Both the position numbers and the translations under genes were made by a program. A stretch of DNA of 64,000 nucleotides from Lagopus muta (Eukaryota; Chordata; Aves; Galliformes; Phasianidae), in contig NC_064449.1 of the NCBI RefSeq assembly GCF_023343835.1, positions 868,001 to 932,000 on the forward strand, given 5' to 3'. Positions within the stretch are counted from its first letter, which is position 1. The number at the start of each line of letters is the position of its first letter. Shown here one piece after another: positions 12,247 through 24,713 of this stretch. The notes beneath the pieces were generated by a model, which had not been told where the DNA came from, searched no databases, and was given only the letters and a program-made list of their open reading frames with translations.

Positions 12247-12343
12247 TGGTCTACCTCTGCCTATAGCAGGAGGGTTGGAATTAAATGAACCCTTTCAATT
12301 TTTCCCTTCCAACCCAAACTATTTTATCATCCTGTGATTCTAT
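12247..12343 (+). mobile_element. CR1 LINE 3' tail
   Basis: CTACCTCTGCCTATAGCAGG is followed by AGGGTTGGAATTA, then CCCTTCCAACCCAAACTATT and a CTGTGATTCTATAA tail. This is the standard final 100 bases of avian CR1 in sense orientation, moderately diverged. Confidence 0.85.
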
Positions 12344-12870
12344 AAGTTGCGACCCCCTATCAGAACATAAAGCAGATGATACGAAGCAACATTTTTAATT
12401 GTTGGGTTGCTAGCCTGATGAAAAGAACACAGGACAAACAAAGAAACAAAAACAACAACAAAAAACAAACAAAAAAAACAAAAAAAAAAAAACCCAAGAT
12501 AATCAGCCACAAGTTCTTATAAACTATATTCACTATACAGGAATGCTCACCACCAAAACCCAGAAAGCTGCATGTGGACAACAAGTAATTCAGAATAATC
12601 AATGACATTTTGAAATTGAAAGAATTAGTAAGAATTATTATGTGTTCCTTTGAGTAAAGTAGGACTTTTCACAATAACAGAACTTTTAAATATATGGAAC
12701 CATAAAAAATAATGGTGCTTGAGTGCAAAGCTCCATTTGTGAATATGTATTTCACTACTAACACTATAGTAGCAATTGAACAGATCAGCACAGTGGGAAA
12801 AGGTGCTTCACCGCAGGTGAAATGACAGAAATGCCAGAGTGACAGAAATATGTTATAAAGGAAGGGAAGA
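12344..12870. other. Unique DNA with an A-rich simple tract
   Basis: An A/C simple-sequence tract with AAAC and AAC units occupies about 12421-12492. Nothing else is recognisable. Confidence 0.55.
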
Positions 12871-12877
12871 AGAATGC

Positions 12878-13090
12878 TCACCTGTATCAGATGATTCTAA
12901 ATTCACAAGGAAAAATCCACCAAGGAGGGATCTCCAGAAAGAAACCCTTTCCAGTAGCAATCAGCCCTTCAATGAGGTGTAAGGGAGGCGTAGCCAGGCT
13001 CCTTCCTATCACGCAGCTGAATTGCCTTCACCTGTGCTCCCCAGGTGCTCAATCAGTGGTTCAAGCTGTGACTCAACAGTTAACACACAG
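12878..13090. repeat. Diverged relative of the 3366-3677 LTR-like repeat
   Basis: By eye this aligns with 3456-3664. Shared blocks are TGCTCACC, GGATCTCCA, a run beginning CAGCCCTTCAATGAGG (CAGCCCTCAAATGAGG in the other copy), and a closing block of the form AGGTGCTCAATCAGTGGTTC. Order and spacing agree over about 210 bp but identity is modest. I could not find the TGTATGG end here, so this may be a partial or older copy. Confidence 0.65.
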
Positions 13091-13318
13091 CTCCATAGAT
13101 CAATATCAAATTCAAAGGACATTTCTATCCTTCCAATCCAGTGAATCCAGTGCGCATATCTATCTCTGAATGTAACGTTTCATATTTTTCAAATTAAAGG
13201 TATTACAAGATGCTATATAATTTGACTTTTTGCTGCAACAGGGATGTTAACAAGATTTCTGAACACGCACGTGTGGAAGTGGTGAGAATGCTATGAAAAC
13301 TTACCATAAGGAGACAAA

Positions 13319-13336
13319 GGGGGGGGGGGGGGGGGG
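13319..13336 (+). repeat. G18 homopolymer
   Basis: Eighteen consecutive G, which can form quadruplex structures and is a likely assembly or slippage hotspot. A second run, G17, lies at 24228-24244. Confidence 0.95.
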
Positions 13337-16300
13337 AATAATCAGCTATTAGGCTGAACAGGAGAAATATCTGCATAGCTCATTGCGTGTTCTGGAGTAT
13401 CTGTAAGACTGAGGGATACTAATGTATCTCTAACAAGTCAAATTCTATCCTGTCATTCGTGATGTGTAGGATAAAGGATTCAAGAGTTTCACACTGCTGG
13501 TTCTCTGTCAAGCTTTACATTCAGGCCTTACTTCAGATCATCAGTAACAGCTGCCAACTTCTATGGTTTCCTTGCCAGTCTACATGCACTTCCAGCATAC
13601 TTCCAATGGGAGATCCAGCAAGAACTTAAAATCTAGACCCACTTAAAACTTCCCTGGTGCAAATTAACACAGTCTTACTATAATTATAATTTATTATAAC
13701 TTATTGTGTCTGACAGGGAACTGAAATTAATATATATATTACTAATATAATAACTAATCAAACAATAAATCCATTTGGAATTTCCACTAAAGGTTATGAA
13801 GTTGCTTGAGAAATGAAGAGGCTAAAATAAAATTACCACATTGGTGCCCTACCAAATATGTTAAGCTGTGGATGTCCTTGTCTTTCTGTTCTTTTACCAA
13901 GCGCACAAGTTGTGGCAGGAAGAACATAGCTCTGATTCAAAATGTGCTCCACACGCTGTACCTTGCAGGATCAGTGAGAAAGCAATTTTATTGCATGACT
14001 GTATCCAGACATCTTATTTTAACAATAAAGGAATGAATGTCAATATCGTAAGACAAGAAAATCTTTTACATTCATCCACTGATGTATTACGAGTAGGACT
14101 AGCAGGCTGGTGGCTTGTATTGTAATATTTGCATTCCTTGCCTATAAACTGTTCCCATTTGAAAGGTCAGTAAGTATCTCTGATGTAGCTGCTTACTGCT
14201 CTCAAAAAAGAAAATGTGTAATAGGCTGTGTTTGGAAATACCCTAACGTCAAAATCGAGAGTTTCTCTCAGTGGATAAAGTCAGATGAGCTACTGCTGTG
14301 AGCCAGATTCTGGTGTTGGTCTCACAAGGGACACACACAGCAACTCTACTGAAGCAGCCAGCAACACTCCAGATGTATCCTAATGGGGCAAAGGTCAAAG
14401 ACCTGCTTTCTGCTAAGAAACTCTTTTGCCTTACTTTGTGTAATCCCACTGAATTAGAATTACATCTCCCTGCCTTTCCCTTCCCACTGATTTCCATGAA
14501 AGCTGAATCTTTGTTCCCTAAGAACTGTGGCCAAAATATGTGAAGGCTTGTTCTTCTGGAAACTTAGTGTTTCTTGTATCCATTGGCAGAAATTGGCAGC
14601 AACACACAAATATTCTTTGGTTGGGATGTGGGAGGGCAGAAGCAACATTTGAAGAAATATTGGCTGGTAATCCTTCGTGCTATTTTTGGCAGGTGTGCAT
14701 TTAGCTGAAACAAAAGGCTTAAGCAGGCTCTTCTGGAGCAGCATGGCCTGTGATGTTACATGGTGAGTGAAATATCAGAAGGCCGGGCATGTTTGCTCAA
14801 CCGTAAGGAGGGATTCATTTTACAATGGCCGATTCTGGGCTTGCAAACAACATGACAGAGAGTTCTGCATGAGGAATTATAAAGCAAATACATTCTCTCG
14901 ATGAATTATGGAATCCTAGGCATTTGTAACCATGTCCAACAGAAAGGGAATGGCTGTATTAAAGATGTATCACAAACATGGCTATCCCAACTTCAGCATT
15001 CTAATATACATTCACTGCTGAAAATGCCATGTAAGATCTCTCTGCAGTACAAATTCTGTGCCCAGACTGTCTGTCCTAGAATGAGTGTGGCACTTCAGCT
15101 CACCATTTCTCTTCCATGCTTCCCAATATGATTCTTTATACAAGCTTAAGCAGTCAGGGCCTGAATTAGATTTCGCGCACCTGCAAAACCAATGCATAAA
15201 TTCACAGTTTCAGGTGTTCAAAAGTCAAATCTTAAAGCCAAAGATATAAACAAAAATCAACCCGTAACAATAAATTTTGGTAAGAATGAAAAGATGCAGG
15301 GGCTTTTCTGTTTGTCTTCTGTTTTCTTAGCCACTATCACCCTTAAGGATCACACTTTCAAGTTATTCTCTACAATCTTGAAGACCAGAAGTTTGACTCT
15401 TTATTTTGATAAGATTTTAATGAAATTCCAGGATACAACACACCCCAAATACTGAAAGATTTCATAACAGTGAGGCAGATGCAAATCTAACATCACCTTC
15501 TCTTGTCAAGACATTAGGGATGATAGTAGCTCATGCTGACTTAATTTTATTTGGTCTGTATACACTGGAGGGTAATCAAATCATTCCAGATTCACATCTG
15601 GCATCAGATGGAAGTTATAGACTGAGGTCTGAGTCTGAAGCATCAGCAGTAACCTTGTTACTAACTTTGTCATCTTCTCACTTAATGAGAAGGGAGGAAG
15701 CAAGTAGGAGAAGGAAGAAAACAAGGGGCAGCAATGCAAGGGAAGCTGGAAATCAAGACATTAAGGTGGAAGGTATTAGTGTGCTATAGTTTCTATCGCT
15801 GCACTTTCTAGTTCCTATAGCTATTCTACCCCACCAGATGAATTAAACACCTTAGTTAAGGAACTGAATTCTCCAATAAAACTTACAAGGGCAAAAGGAG
15901 GCAGAATACTAGAATACAAGAGTTCGAGCTCTTGAGTAAATTTAAGCCACACGCAGCTGCTAATGGATTTTTAGCCTCTCCTCCACTGGAGGAGATCTTC
16001 TTTTAATGGTAGCAATATGCCAGTCATGTATTTTGTCACAAATTCACTTACTTGATAAATGAACAACACTATTTTCTGAAACGTTTCTTTTCTCTTCCAG
16101 AGTTAGTGGATGGAGACCTGAAGAGTACTTAACATGGTTATTATCAAGAGCATCAGATGCTATCAGAAATTACACTCACGTAAATACTGGTTTCTGAACC
16201 TCCATATCTTGTGCTAATTACATTTGGAATCCTCAACGCTCACCTGCCATCATCTGGCCCCATTTCAAGACTCATTTTTCACTGAAAATTAGCAACAAAA

Positions 16301-19300
16301 AGTCCATGTAATGAGGCGAAAGAACTGAATGGGGAGAAACAATCAAACAAAGGGAGGGCAAGACAATCAGCAGAATCTTTCATTTGGAAGTAAAAATTTC
16401 CTAACAAGAAACAAATTGATGCTGATTTTAAAAAAAAACAAACTTTTTATATTCAGCTAATTTCTCTGAACCATAGGAAACTTTTCTTTTCTAAGCACAC
16501 GTTCTGTCCTAGCTATCTCCAAATCACTAGCTGTAGTGTTTTCTCAAGCAGCTGATATGAAAAATTAGAGAAGTGTATCTACTTTGCAAACCACTGCTTC
16601 AACCAACACCCACAAGCTTGCAATACTACATAGCATAACAAACATCTACCAATACTACAAATGAAGCTGTATTCAAAGGAAGATGCACTACACGGTCAGA
16701 GTCTGTGCAACCACTTCTAAATTTTGAGACACACACAGAGAAAATAAAGCAAAAAAAACATAGGGCAAGCAAACCAAGTGAGAAAAAGGGCAAGAGAAGA
16801 AAGACTCAGATATGCTTTGGGAAGAAGACATGCTAGAATACTATAAGAATTTCTCCAACCATTTATGTGTTCTCTAGCACACCACACAACATATTTTAAC
16901 ATACTGTTGTGACAGTCACTATTAGCATTTCTATTTAAAAACTCACACTGTCTTTGCATATACTTCTTCTTTATCCGCACATTACTTTTAAGCTAGCACT
17001 TGTTGCTGGAAGAAAGCAGATGGAGTTCATTTACCATCGTGTCAAGCCAGACTTGCATATGATTTCTGGCAAATGTTCCTTAACAAGAGTGTCCAATGAA
17101 GCTGATCCAACAACAGAATGAACTCACAAACAGTATCAAAACACCTCAAGTCAGAGCCAGAATCCTCTTTGTCTAAAAAGATTCAGCTCCTTTTGTTTGA
17201 AGAAAAGGATTATGCATACATTTTCAAAAGTAGCAAAGCAATTAGAACACAAGTTCCTTTGAATTAATCAATCCACATGATGCAAGCCAGTTCTTCTGCA
17301 TCTTTTCCCTAAAGCTAGCCACAGTGTTGCTTATCATTAGCTAAGTGATGTCCTTTTAGACATACATTTGAAGCAATCCTCTTCTTCTGAGTTTATTTAT
17401 AAGGATCAGGCCCTTAGAGGAGAGCAAAGCATTTCTCTTGGGATACTGAGAGGTGATTCTGCGAGCTGAGAGCTGTTAAAAGAAACAAGGGAGCAACAAG
17501 ACAAAAAGCAAGGCTCTTGGTAACCCTTGACTTTAACCTCTACGAGCGTTTGCTCTGCCAGAGGCAGGGTGGCAATTGTACTATTTCCTCACCTTGCAGG
17601 GGTGTTGAGCTAGTCACCTAATGTCTTCCTGGTACAAAATAAATGCTGACTATTATTTTTGGCATATTATGTACTACCAAGTACTCCCTCTGCTCAGTAG
17701 GATAGGCAATCCTAGGTGGTAAATTGCAAAAGTAACAGCTAAAAGCTTATTCATTTTAGTTCCCTCAATGTTTTTGTTTTCAGCTGTCAAACTGCTTTAT
17801 AAGAAGCAGTTCATCTAAGCAGCCATTTACAATTTGGTTTTGTTTGCTTCTTAACCTGGAAACGGGTGTGTCTTGTCTTTATTTCATTTCCAAGTCAGGC
17901 CTGAAAAGAAAAACGCTTGCAGAAAATCCTATAATTACCGGATCTGATTTTCATTTGAACTTTGATTCTTTTGTATAGTACCAACAACCTTCCAAATTCA
18001 ATGAAACCAATGTAATTGCAATTTATATGGAAGAACAAGTGGGAAAGTTTTGGAAGGGTATATATGTGATAAACTCTATAAGAAAAAATGTATTTACAGG
18101 ATAGCTACACAGTCATTAGGTTCGCAATATTTGAACCAGCTTTCCTGAGGAACCCAGACTCTATTTGGGCATTAAAGTAAGGGGCTAGCTATTCTAAATT
18201 CCCTAGTTTCCACCATGCTGAGCAATTTTGATTATCTGGCCATAAAAATGTCTCTGTGAGAACCGCTGGGTGCCAAGCACTTTTGGAAATCTGGGCTCAA
18301 TTGTGGGCTCCGAGCATTTAGGAAACCACTAGCTCCAAATGTAAACAGCAGTTCTATGAAGCAGTGGGTGAGGGTCATGGAAGAAGCATATACAGACTTC
18401 CAAGTATGTACATTTTCTCAGTTTCTCTTAAATGCTGTAATCCATACCCTCCTCCTGCACGTTACCATATAAATAGACATAATCGTGTTGCAAATCTTTC
18501 TACCGAAATAAAAACAAACTTCAAAATTAAGTTAAAACCTGTTGTAAATATTTTCTACTTCAGTGCATTGTCTCTCAGGAAAAATACCAGGACGCTCCTT
18601 AAAAATTTTCCATCTTCTTCAAAATGATGCAGTGTTGGTGCCATCAGAGGATAAACTGTATTAATGTGACAGGAGGAACCATAAGTTCAGTAAGAGTTGG
18701 ACTGTGATGGACAGAATCCATCACATTTCTGAAAGCGACTCTATCCTCCCAATCCCACTGGAAACGGAGCAACAAACACAACACCAATCCAAAGGATAGG
18801 AATTGTGTGATTGGAAATAACAAACACTATTTCCCTAACTCTTACCAGTAAGTATATGTCTACAAGACAATACCAGCACCTTCTGCTTTTTTACCAACTG
18901 CTTGAATTTGCTCTGCAGATGAAGTTCCAGGTCAGTCTAGGTACCTATTCACAACGTCTCACACTCTCTGAATAGAGGTGATGCCAGCTGACATTTAAAG
19001 ATTCTACTGGAAACACTCATTCCCTCCCTCCTGTGGGTCTCAGGACACGCACTGCAACTTCCTGCTTCGAGCTGTTGGGGAAGACTGTGTAAAACACTGC
19101 TGTTGTGAGGCCTGTTGATACAAGTACTCCAAAACGTCAGTGAGTTTAGCCTAGAATTACACTTCCCAGGACATTCTGTGCTGTTTGGAGAATGCTAGTA
19201 TATCCTGATCCACAAGAAGAAGACACAAGGGAAGTTCAGCAGTATTTACTACCCTTTGGAAAGTACCCTTTGCAAACACATGTGCCAGAAATTCCTTGCA

Positions 19301-22300
19301 AGGAAAATGTTATAGGGACTTGTGCTCCTATACTCTGTACAAGTGTTTGTTCCATCAGTGTGCATGTAGCTTCGCTGATGAGGTTCTTCTGACATTGGGA
19401 GCACCTGTAATCAACAAACAGAAAGCATAGCATGTGATCTACAAACCAACCGGATACAAATTTTTGAGTCGTCCAGGAGAAACTTCTCAGAAAACCATTT
19501 GTAAGCAACCCACGGGCTGAAATATGGTTATACGTGACATTTCTTGAACATGTCTAATTGTGTAAATGCTTATGGTGCATTTACAGTCAAAGTTTGCCAC
19601 CATGAGCACTTCATTTTGCTTGCAAATAGTTTTTTTCCACCTCAATCTTGAAGTTGTATTACAATAATGTACGTAGTTTCATTGCTTTTAATCATTTACA
19701 AGCAAGTGAACAAATTCCAACCAATTCAGAATGCTGCAAGATAAACAGTTGCTGTGGCTTTATGAAAAGTAAGGTTTCTGCTAATCCTACATGCCAGTTA
19801 GTTTCATTTTGTAAAAAGAAAAGGGGTTGGAAATGTTGCACAGTGCCCCAAGGGACTCTGCAGCTTTGTGTAGATGCTGCTAATCTCAATAGTTGGGCCA
19901 GAATCACAAAAAGAAATCAAACGCCCCACACAGGCAGAGCTTCATTAAACATTAAATTAAACTGGCATCAATGAGAAAAGCATTGGTTGGTAATTTAATG
20001 AGAAAGATGGACGCACAGAAAGCAAGGTAAAACAGGAAGACAAAGACATGAGTGGGGAAAGAAAGGAAGAGTGGCATAAAACATTTTCTTCAATTGCTTT
20101 CCACGCTCTTCAGAAGGGAATACACAATTCAATGAAGTAACATTTGAACAAAGAGGGTATTTTTGTTCCAATAAACGCTTCATTTCCTTCAAATCTGGAT
20201 GGCAATGCTTCCTCTTTCAAAAGTGCCTCCTATTGATTCATAATAGTTAATCCCCTCATTTTTAGGTGACTCTTGTCTTTGCAGAGGAAAAAAAAAATAA
20301 TCAGAAAAAAAGGGTTTTGTTTCTTACTTTGTTACCCTCCCTGTTCTCTGAGAGCTTATGGAAAACGCATTTCTGTTTGTAACAGGATTCCTACCCACTG
20401 CAATTGAAATGTGCTAATGGAAATGCTGGGGGAAAAAAAAGAATCACACAATTTTTTACACGTAGAACTGTTTCTAAATTAAAACAATGAAACTTCTGTT
20501 GCGAAAGCTTTGGCTGAGGTTTGTTTGCTTCCCTCTTCTCCACCCTCGAGCCCCCTCCCCTGCTTCTCTCCCCTCCTCTTCAGGTGCTTAAGAAATCAAG
20601 TGGTTGTTCTGTGCTTCCATGCAGCAGTTTGCAACACAAATGGATCACATAGTGCAGATTACGCCCTTTAGGTCTTCACAACACAAAACACTTATTTTTT
20701 CCCTTTTTACTGTATAAATCACACATTTCTTCCAAGTGCAACTATCACTAAGCTACACCAAAACCTCCTCATCTACATCAGTCAGAAAATCATGCTCATA
20801 CACCAAAAGAGGACTGGCACACTGCACTCAGTGGCTTTAATTAGGATGAGGAAACTGACTGAAGTTCAAGTGCGCAAAGCAGTTGGAAGTTTTCTCTTCC
20901 TAACTGTTCACAGCAACTTCTGTTGCATAGGAAGGGCTCCTAAACAGCAATATGCAGAGAGATTCTGCAATGAATCTGAATATGCTCTATGATCAATTGC
21001 AAGCATGCTCAGTCAGATCAGGATGCAGGGAATGTATTTGGATCAACCACAGGGCGCAGTGCAGCCTGCAGCACAGCACAGAGGCCACGTCTGTGGAACC
21101 CACGGACATTCAGCAAAGACAGCAAAACTGGAATTGCTGAATGTCAGGAAATCCTGGGCAAACAGGCAAAGCATGGAGTTCCTTTCTTTTATAAACAAAA
21201 TTTCTGGGCAAGTCACGTTTGTGGGCCGCAGTTGCCCAGCTACAAGTCATGAATGATCGCCACTTGTCGGAAGGAACACTTTGCAACCCAGGAATTAATA
21301 GCCCTTGCGTACAACACTTTCTTTTGGGTCAAATGCACTTGCAATCTTCTCCATTTTGTATGAAGGGGCAGATTTTCAGACAGGCTTAGCTGATATTTAG
21401 GCTTCAGAATTACAAGAGAAATTTTATGAATGAGCTGAAGACATGTCCTGAATGGAGAAAATGCATTGAATCCATCATTTATGTACCAAGGTGAGAATGG
21501 AAACCTTGTGAAAATCTGCTTTCTTAACACTGGGTTGCAGTCAGAAAGGTACTTTGGTTTGGTCTAAGGAAAACAAATTATTTTGAATTAGGCCTGACTA
21601 GAATTAATTCATTTTCCAACTTCTCCTGGACCAGATTTTTCAAGATAAGTCCCATAGAAGTTAAAAATTGAGAAATAGCTCTTCAGACTGCTGTGCATTC
21701 TTTCAGTGCAGCATTAACTATTTGGCTTCACCCTAGAAGGAGCTACACTTTAGAAGCAATTACTACCCTACGTAATTCCAGCCTATGCAGGGTGGCTATG
21801 GTGCCTTCTTTCTATCACAAGCCAAATGCATACATATGCAGAATCTTTTTGTTCTTAAAAGTTCGGACCACTAGACACAATAGTGGGTTCTACTGGTAAC
21901 ATTTTTTTGTTTTTCAACAGCCAGTACAATCATGCCCACATCTCTAAAACCAATCACATGCACAGGAAAGTGATATGGTTATTAAAATGTCCTGGTATTG
22001 AGTTGCTTGATTTCATTTAACGTTTGATTATTACACCAAGAGAACAAGGACTGCAGTTATCCACCCTATGCACATTTTCATCCTGGGCACGTTAGGCCAG
22101 AGTCATAATCTTGAGAACGGTTTGGATTTTTAAAATTATATTAATGCTCATTAATAATAAATGCTATGGAATTCTAGGCAATATTAATTAGAGGCTCATT
22201 GTGGGCACAAAAGGGACATATGCTATAAAGGATTTGCCATATTTATATACAGACACTTCTGATGGGCAGAGACGAAGGGCAAGGCTATTTCAGCACCCAC

Positions 22301-22399
22301 AGAAAATAAAGATGTTCATACATGAGTGTATGTGCCTGCATAAGAGGTATGGAAGCAATTAGTGCCATTTGGGTGCCCATCAGCACAGCCATTAAGAGA

Positions 22400-22420
22400 C
22401 CTTTGAGGGCATCCTTTGAG
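22400..22420 (+). promoter_or_regulatory. Twin TCF/LEF-like sites
   Basis: CCTTTGAG is repeated at 22400-22407 and 22413-22420, 13 bp apart. The core CTTTGA fits the TCF/LEF family, although the last base differs from the best consensus. The surrounding 22350-22450 is repeat-free and relatively GC-rich for this region. Motif evidence only. Confidence 0.28.
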
Positions 22421-23206
22421 CCCTTTACAGCACCAGTTTCACTGTTCAAAAATATAAGTTACCCCAGATCACTAGAGGCCTTTCAGAATATGCATTCATA
22501 TGGTTTCACTGTGTGAGACTCCATTTTGTTCCTAATTTCAGTCCTGCAACGTAGAGTACATTACACTGCTTATTTTTCATTAATTACACAGCGTTAAATA
22601 GAGCTTAATCTCACCAACAAAAATTAAAATGTAATTTTAAGATTGCAATTTCATAAGAAAAAAAATAGTGTTTCTTAAAGAGCTGTGCTGCTTTTGCAGC
22701 CCTTCTTGTGAGAGGCTTCGCTGCCTTTTCTCACACTGCGCTGCGAAACTTTGCAGAGTATTTGAAATGAAAAGGAAGGCAAAGTGCGAGTTTGTTTTAA
22801 ATGGGCCACAAGATATTTCAATATCTGCTGTTTCAATATATGCTGAAGTGTTTTGCTCTCCCCAAAAGAGAGAAAAGCAGTTTGAACCTGCCCTAAATAT
22901 CCATGAATTAATAAGTATTCTTACGCACATCGGATCCTATTTGGTCTCAACAGCTTTTCAAAGGGAGCAACTTCATCTGCACTGAGTAATTAGCTGCCAG
23001 CAAACAGCCACGGTGGATTTGTAGTGTATCTTTTCTTTTGTCTCCTTTCGGACCCCGCAAACATTGGAGGCACTTTTGCATTCGATTTCCTCCGTCACTT
23101 GCCTTTAACTTGAGAAAGGAATAGGTTCTGTTTAATAGGAAATTATTTCCCAGTATTTTCTGCCCTGCTTGGATTTCCTTTCTTTTTAGTATTTTTAGAT
23201 GCCAAG

Positions 23207-23209
<3 letters not shown>

Positions 23210-23253
<44 letters not shown>

Positions 23254-23324
23254 AGAATAAGAAAGAAAGAAAGAAAAGAAAAGAAAAAAAGAAAGAAAGA
23301 AAAGAAAAAGAGAAGGAAAAAAGA
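23210..23324 (+). repeat. Long purine tract: A42 then GAAA-type repeats
   Basis: A homopolymer of 42 A (23210-23251) runs into AAG/GAAA units. All 115 bases are purine except one T at 23258. No SINE or retrocopy body is recognisable upstream. Confidence 0.93.
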
Positions 23325-24012
23325 CAAAACAAAACACACACACACTTGGTTTATTTGTATTGTAAGACAATCCACCAAATAAAGCATGGATCACTGGGAG
23401 ACTTTCTTCAATGAAAGGTCCAGTTGAACTGGTTCACTTTTAATTTAATGAATGGCTCTTTCCTTCAGACAAGGGGAAAGCTACAGACGTTTACAAAGAC
23501 ACAAAAGCCAACCCTGGGCTGTTTTATGTTAGTATCTTTTCTTAAAACATTTGTTTTTAACTTGAAATGTTCGAGGCAGAGCTTGCAGATACAAATCCTT
23601 CCCCCTATAGAAACAAAAGTGTTTATATAGCCCATGGTAAATAAACGCTAATTAAATGTATCCATCAAACCTAGTTCTTTTATTTCACTTATTAGTTGTA
23701 TTCAGAATCTAAGATGAAGTTTGATGGAGACTGAAAATTAAATCTTTATCTCATATTGAATTTCATTTTTCTTTAGAATGTTACGAACTCTTTTCTTCTG
23801 GAGGAAGAAACCATTCCCCATACGTGCAGCTTCTTACCACCAACTCCATGACAATTTTCTGCCCTGTTTGGAAGTATTTGGACAGAAAACATAATTACTA
23901 GATGCCATCATTTGTTGCCTCGAGTTCAACCCAACTGGTAATTATTGCGTATTTCTACAAAGGTTTATTTCCTTTTCTTCCTCTCTCAAAATGAAAATGC
24001 AAACAGCATAAC

Positions 24013-24055
24013 AGAAAAAAAAGGGGGGGGAGAAGGAAGGGGGAAGAAGAAGAAA
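24013..24055 (+). repeat. Homopurine tract
   Basis: 43 consecutive purines: an A-run, a G8 run, then GAA and GGA units. Confidence 0.9.
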
Positions 24056-24227
24056 CAAGAAACATGCCATCTAATATAGAGCAGAATCCTTTTTATTGTT
24101 TTTTACAGAGGTTTACGGGGAAAAGAAGAGGGAAAAAAAACATATTTTGTTTTTCTCTATGTGTCTTTGTAGTGGTTTGTGCTTGTTGTAGAAATAAAGT
24201 ATTACAAATAGAAACCAGAGAGAGGTC

Positions 24228-24267
24228 GGGGGGGGGGGGGGGGGAGGGAGAGAGAAAGGGGGGAGAA
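24228..24267 (+). repeat. G17 run and homopurine tract
   Basis: Seventeen G followed by GAGA and GGGA units, 40 uninterrupted purines, about 100 bp before the CpG-dense block. Confidence 0.9.
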
Positions 24268-24356
24268 TAAAGCTCGTTTAGTTTCCCTTTTTCATTTCCT
24301 TTGCTGGAATAGTGGCTCGGAACATCTAAAGACAAAAAGGATTTCCAACTTGTGTT

Positions 24357-24600
24357 TGTTTGCGGCTCCACGAGCGCTCCGCACGACGCCTGTCCGGGAG
24401 TCTGTGGGGTCACAGCTCCCCCTGGCGGCCAAGACGTGTCACTGCATCTGGCTCGCCGCTGCTCCGAGCTGGGAGAGGGGGAGTGAGGGGCGAGCTGCTT
24501 CATAAGAAAAACACTCTTCTTCCCCTTAAGCCCACGTTAGACGGGTCTGATTTTGGCTCTGTGGGTCTCAGCTGCTCTGTGTGTGCGCGCATGGAGAGCT
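24357..24600. promoter_or_regulatory. CpG-dense block (small CpG island)
   Basis: By manual count 17 CpG dinucleotides occur here, 13 of them within 24361-24495. The rest of the window is strongly CpG-poor. The first half is clearly GC-rich and has GAGCG, CCGCACGACG and GCTCGCCGCT elements. It holds a near-consensus CTCF site (24413-24431). Unmethylated CpG islands in birds usually mark promoters, so this could be the start of a non-coding transcript or an unannotated first exon. I see no TATA box. It is shorter than many formal CpG-island cut-offs. Confidence 0.5.
24413..24431 (-). promoter_or_regulatory. Near-consensus CTCF motif
   Basis: The minus strand reads TGGCCGCCAGGGGGAGCTG. Against the vertebrate CTCF consensus as I recall it (TGGCCACCAGGGGGCGCTA), 16 of 19 positions agree, including the entire CCAGGGGG core. 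CTCF acts as an insulator and loop anchor; by motif orientation a loop would extend toward lower coordinates. It contains one CpG, so binding could be sensitive to methylation. Confidence 0.55.
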
Positions 24601-24713
24601 GCTCAGAGTTGTTCAACATCTTCACAAACTGGTTCGTTCTCCTGATAGTTTCACTATTACTACCAAAGGCTGCTCATAATCTTTTCAACTGTTTCCTTCA
24701 GTGGTGCCAATAA
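24591..24713 (+). CDS. Hypothetical 40-residue small ORF, possibly membrane peptide
   Basis: This ATG-initiated frame starts at the edge of the CpG-dense block. It has a hydrophobic segment at residues 14-25 (WFVLLIVSLLLP) that could span a membrane, and four Cys. The start has G at +4 but C at -3, so the initiation context is only fair. A canonical AATAAA (24709-24714) overlaps the stop codon. No family is recognised. Chance is the simplest explanation for an ORF of this length; only its position between a CpG block and a poly(A) signal makes it notable. Confidence 0.15.
   Translation: MESCSELFNIFTNWFVLLIVSLLLPKAAHNLFNCFLQWCQ

Larger units (their letters stand above)
13091..23209. other. 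Long transposon-free unique stretch
   Basis: Over 10 kb I recognise no CR1, DNA transposon or LTR. Contents are a G18 run at 13319-13336, a TA-rich patch at 13730-13750, a 19-bp palindrome at 15977-15995, and a CT-rich tract at about 20530-20582. Many segments (for example 19640-19975, 22130-22450 and 22640-23130) mix TAATTA-like, SOX-like (AACAATG) and TCF-like cores and look like conserved non-coding DNA. No frame looks like an exon; open frames on opposite strands overlap at 22637-22985. Confidence 0.5.

Noticed and set aside
18685..18730. GTTGGACTGTGATGGACAG resembling a CR1 3' block
   Set aside because: Only a few bases fit and the expected tail is missing.
23143..23414. Lys-rich (+) and Phe-rich (-) frames over the A42 tract
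   Set aside because: These are translations of simple repeat DNA and carry no coding evidence.
24093..24503. 136-codon minus-strand ATG frame starting in the CpG-dense block
   Set aside because: Its Pro/Ser-rich part is just the complement of the purine tracts and its start lies in GC-rich DNA where stops are rare. It has no domain motif.
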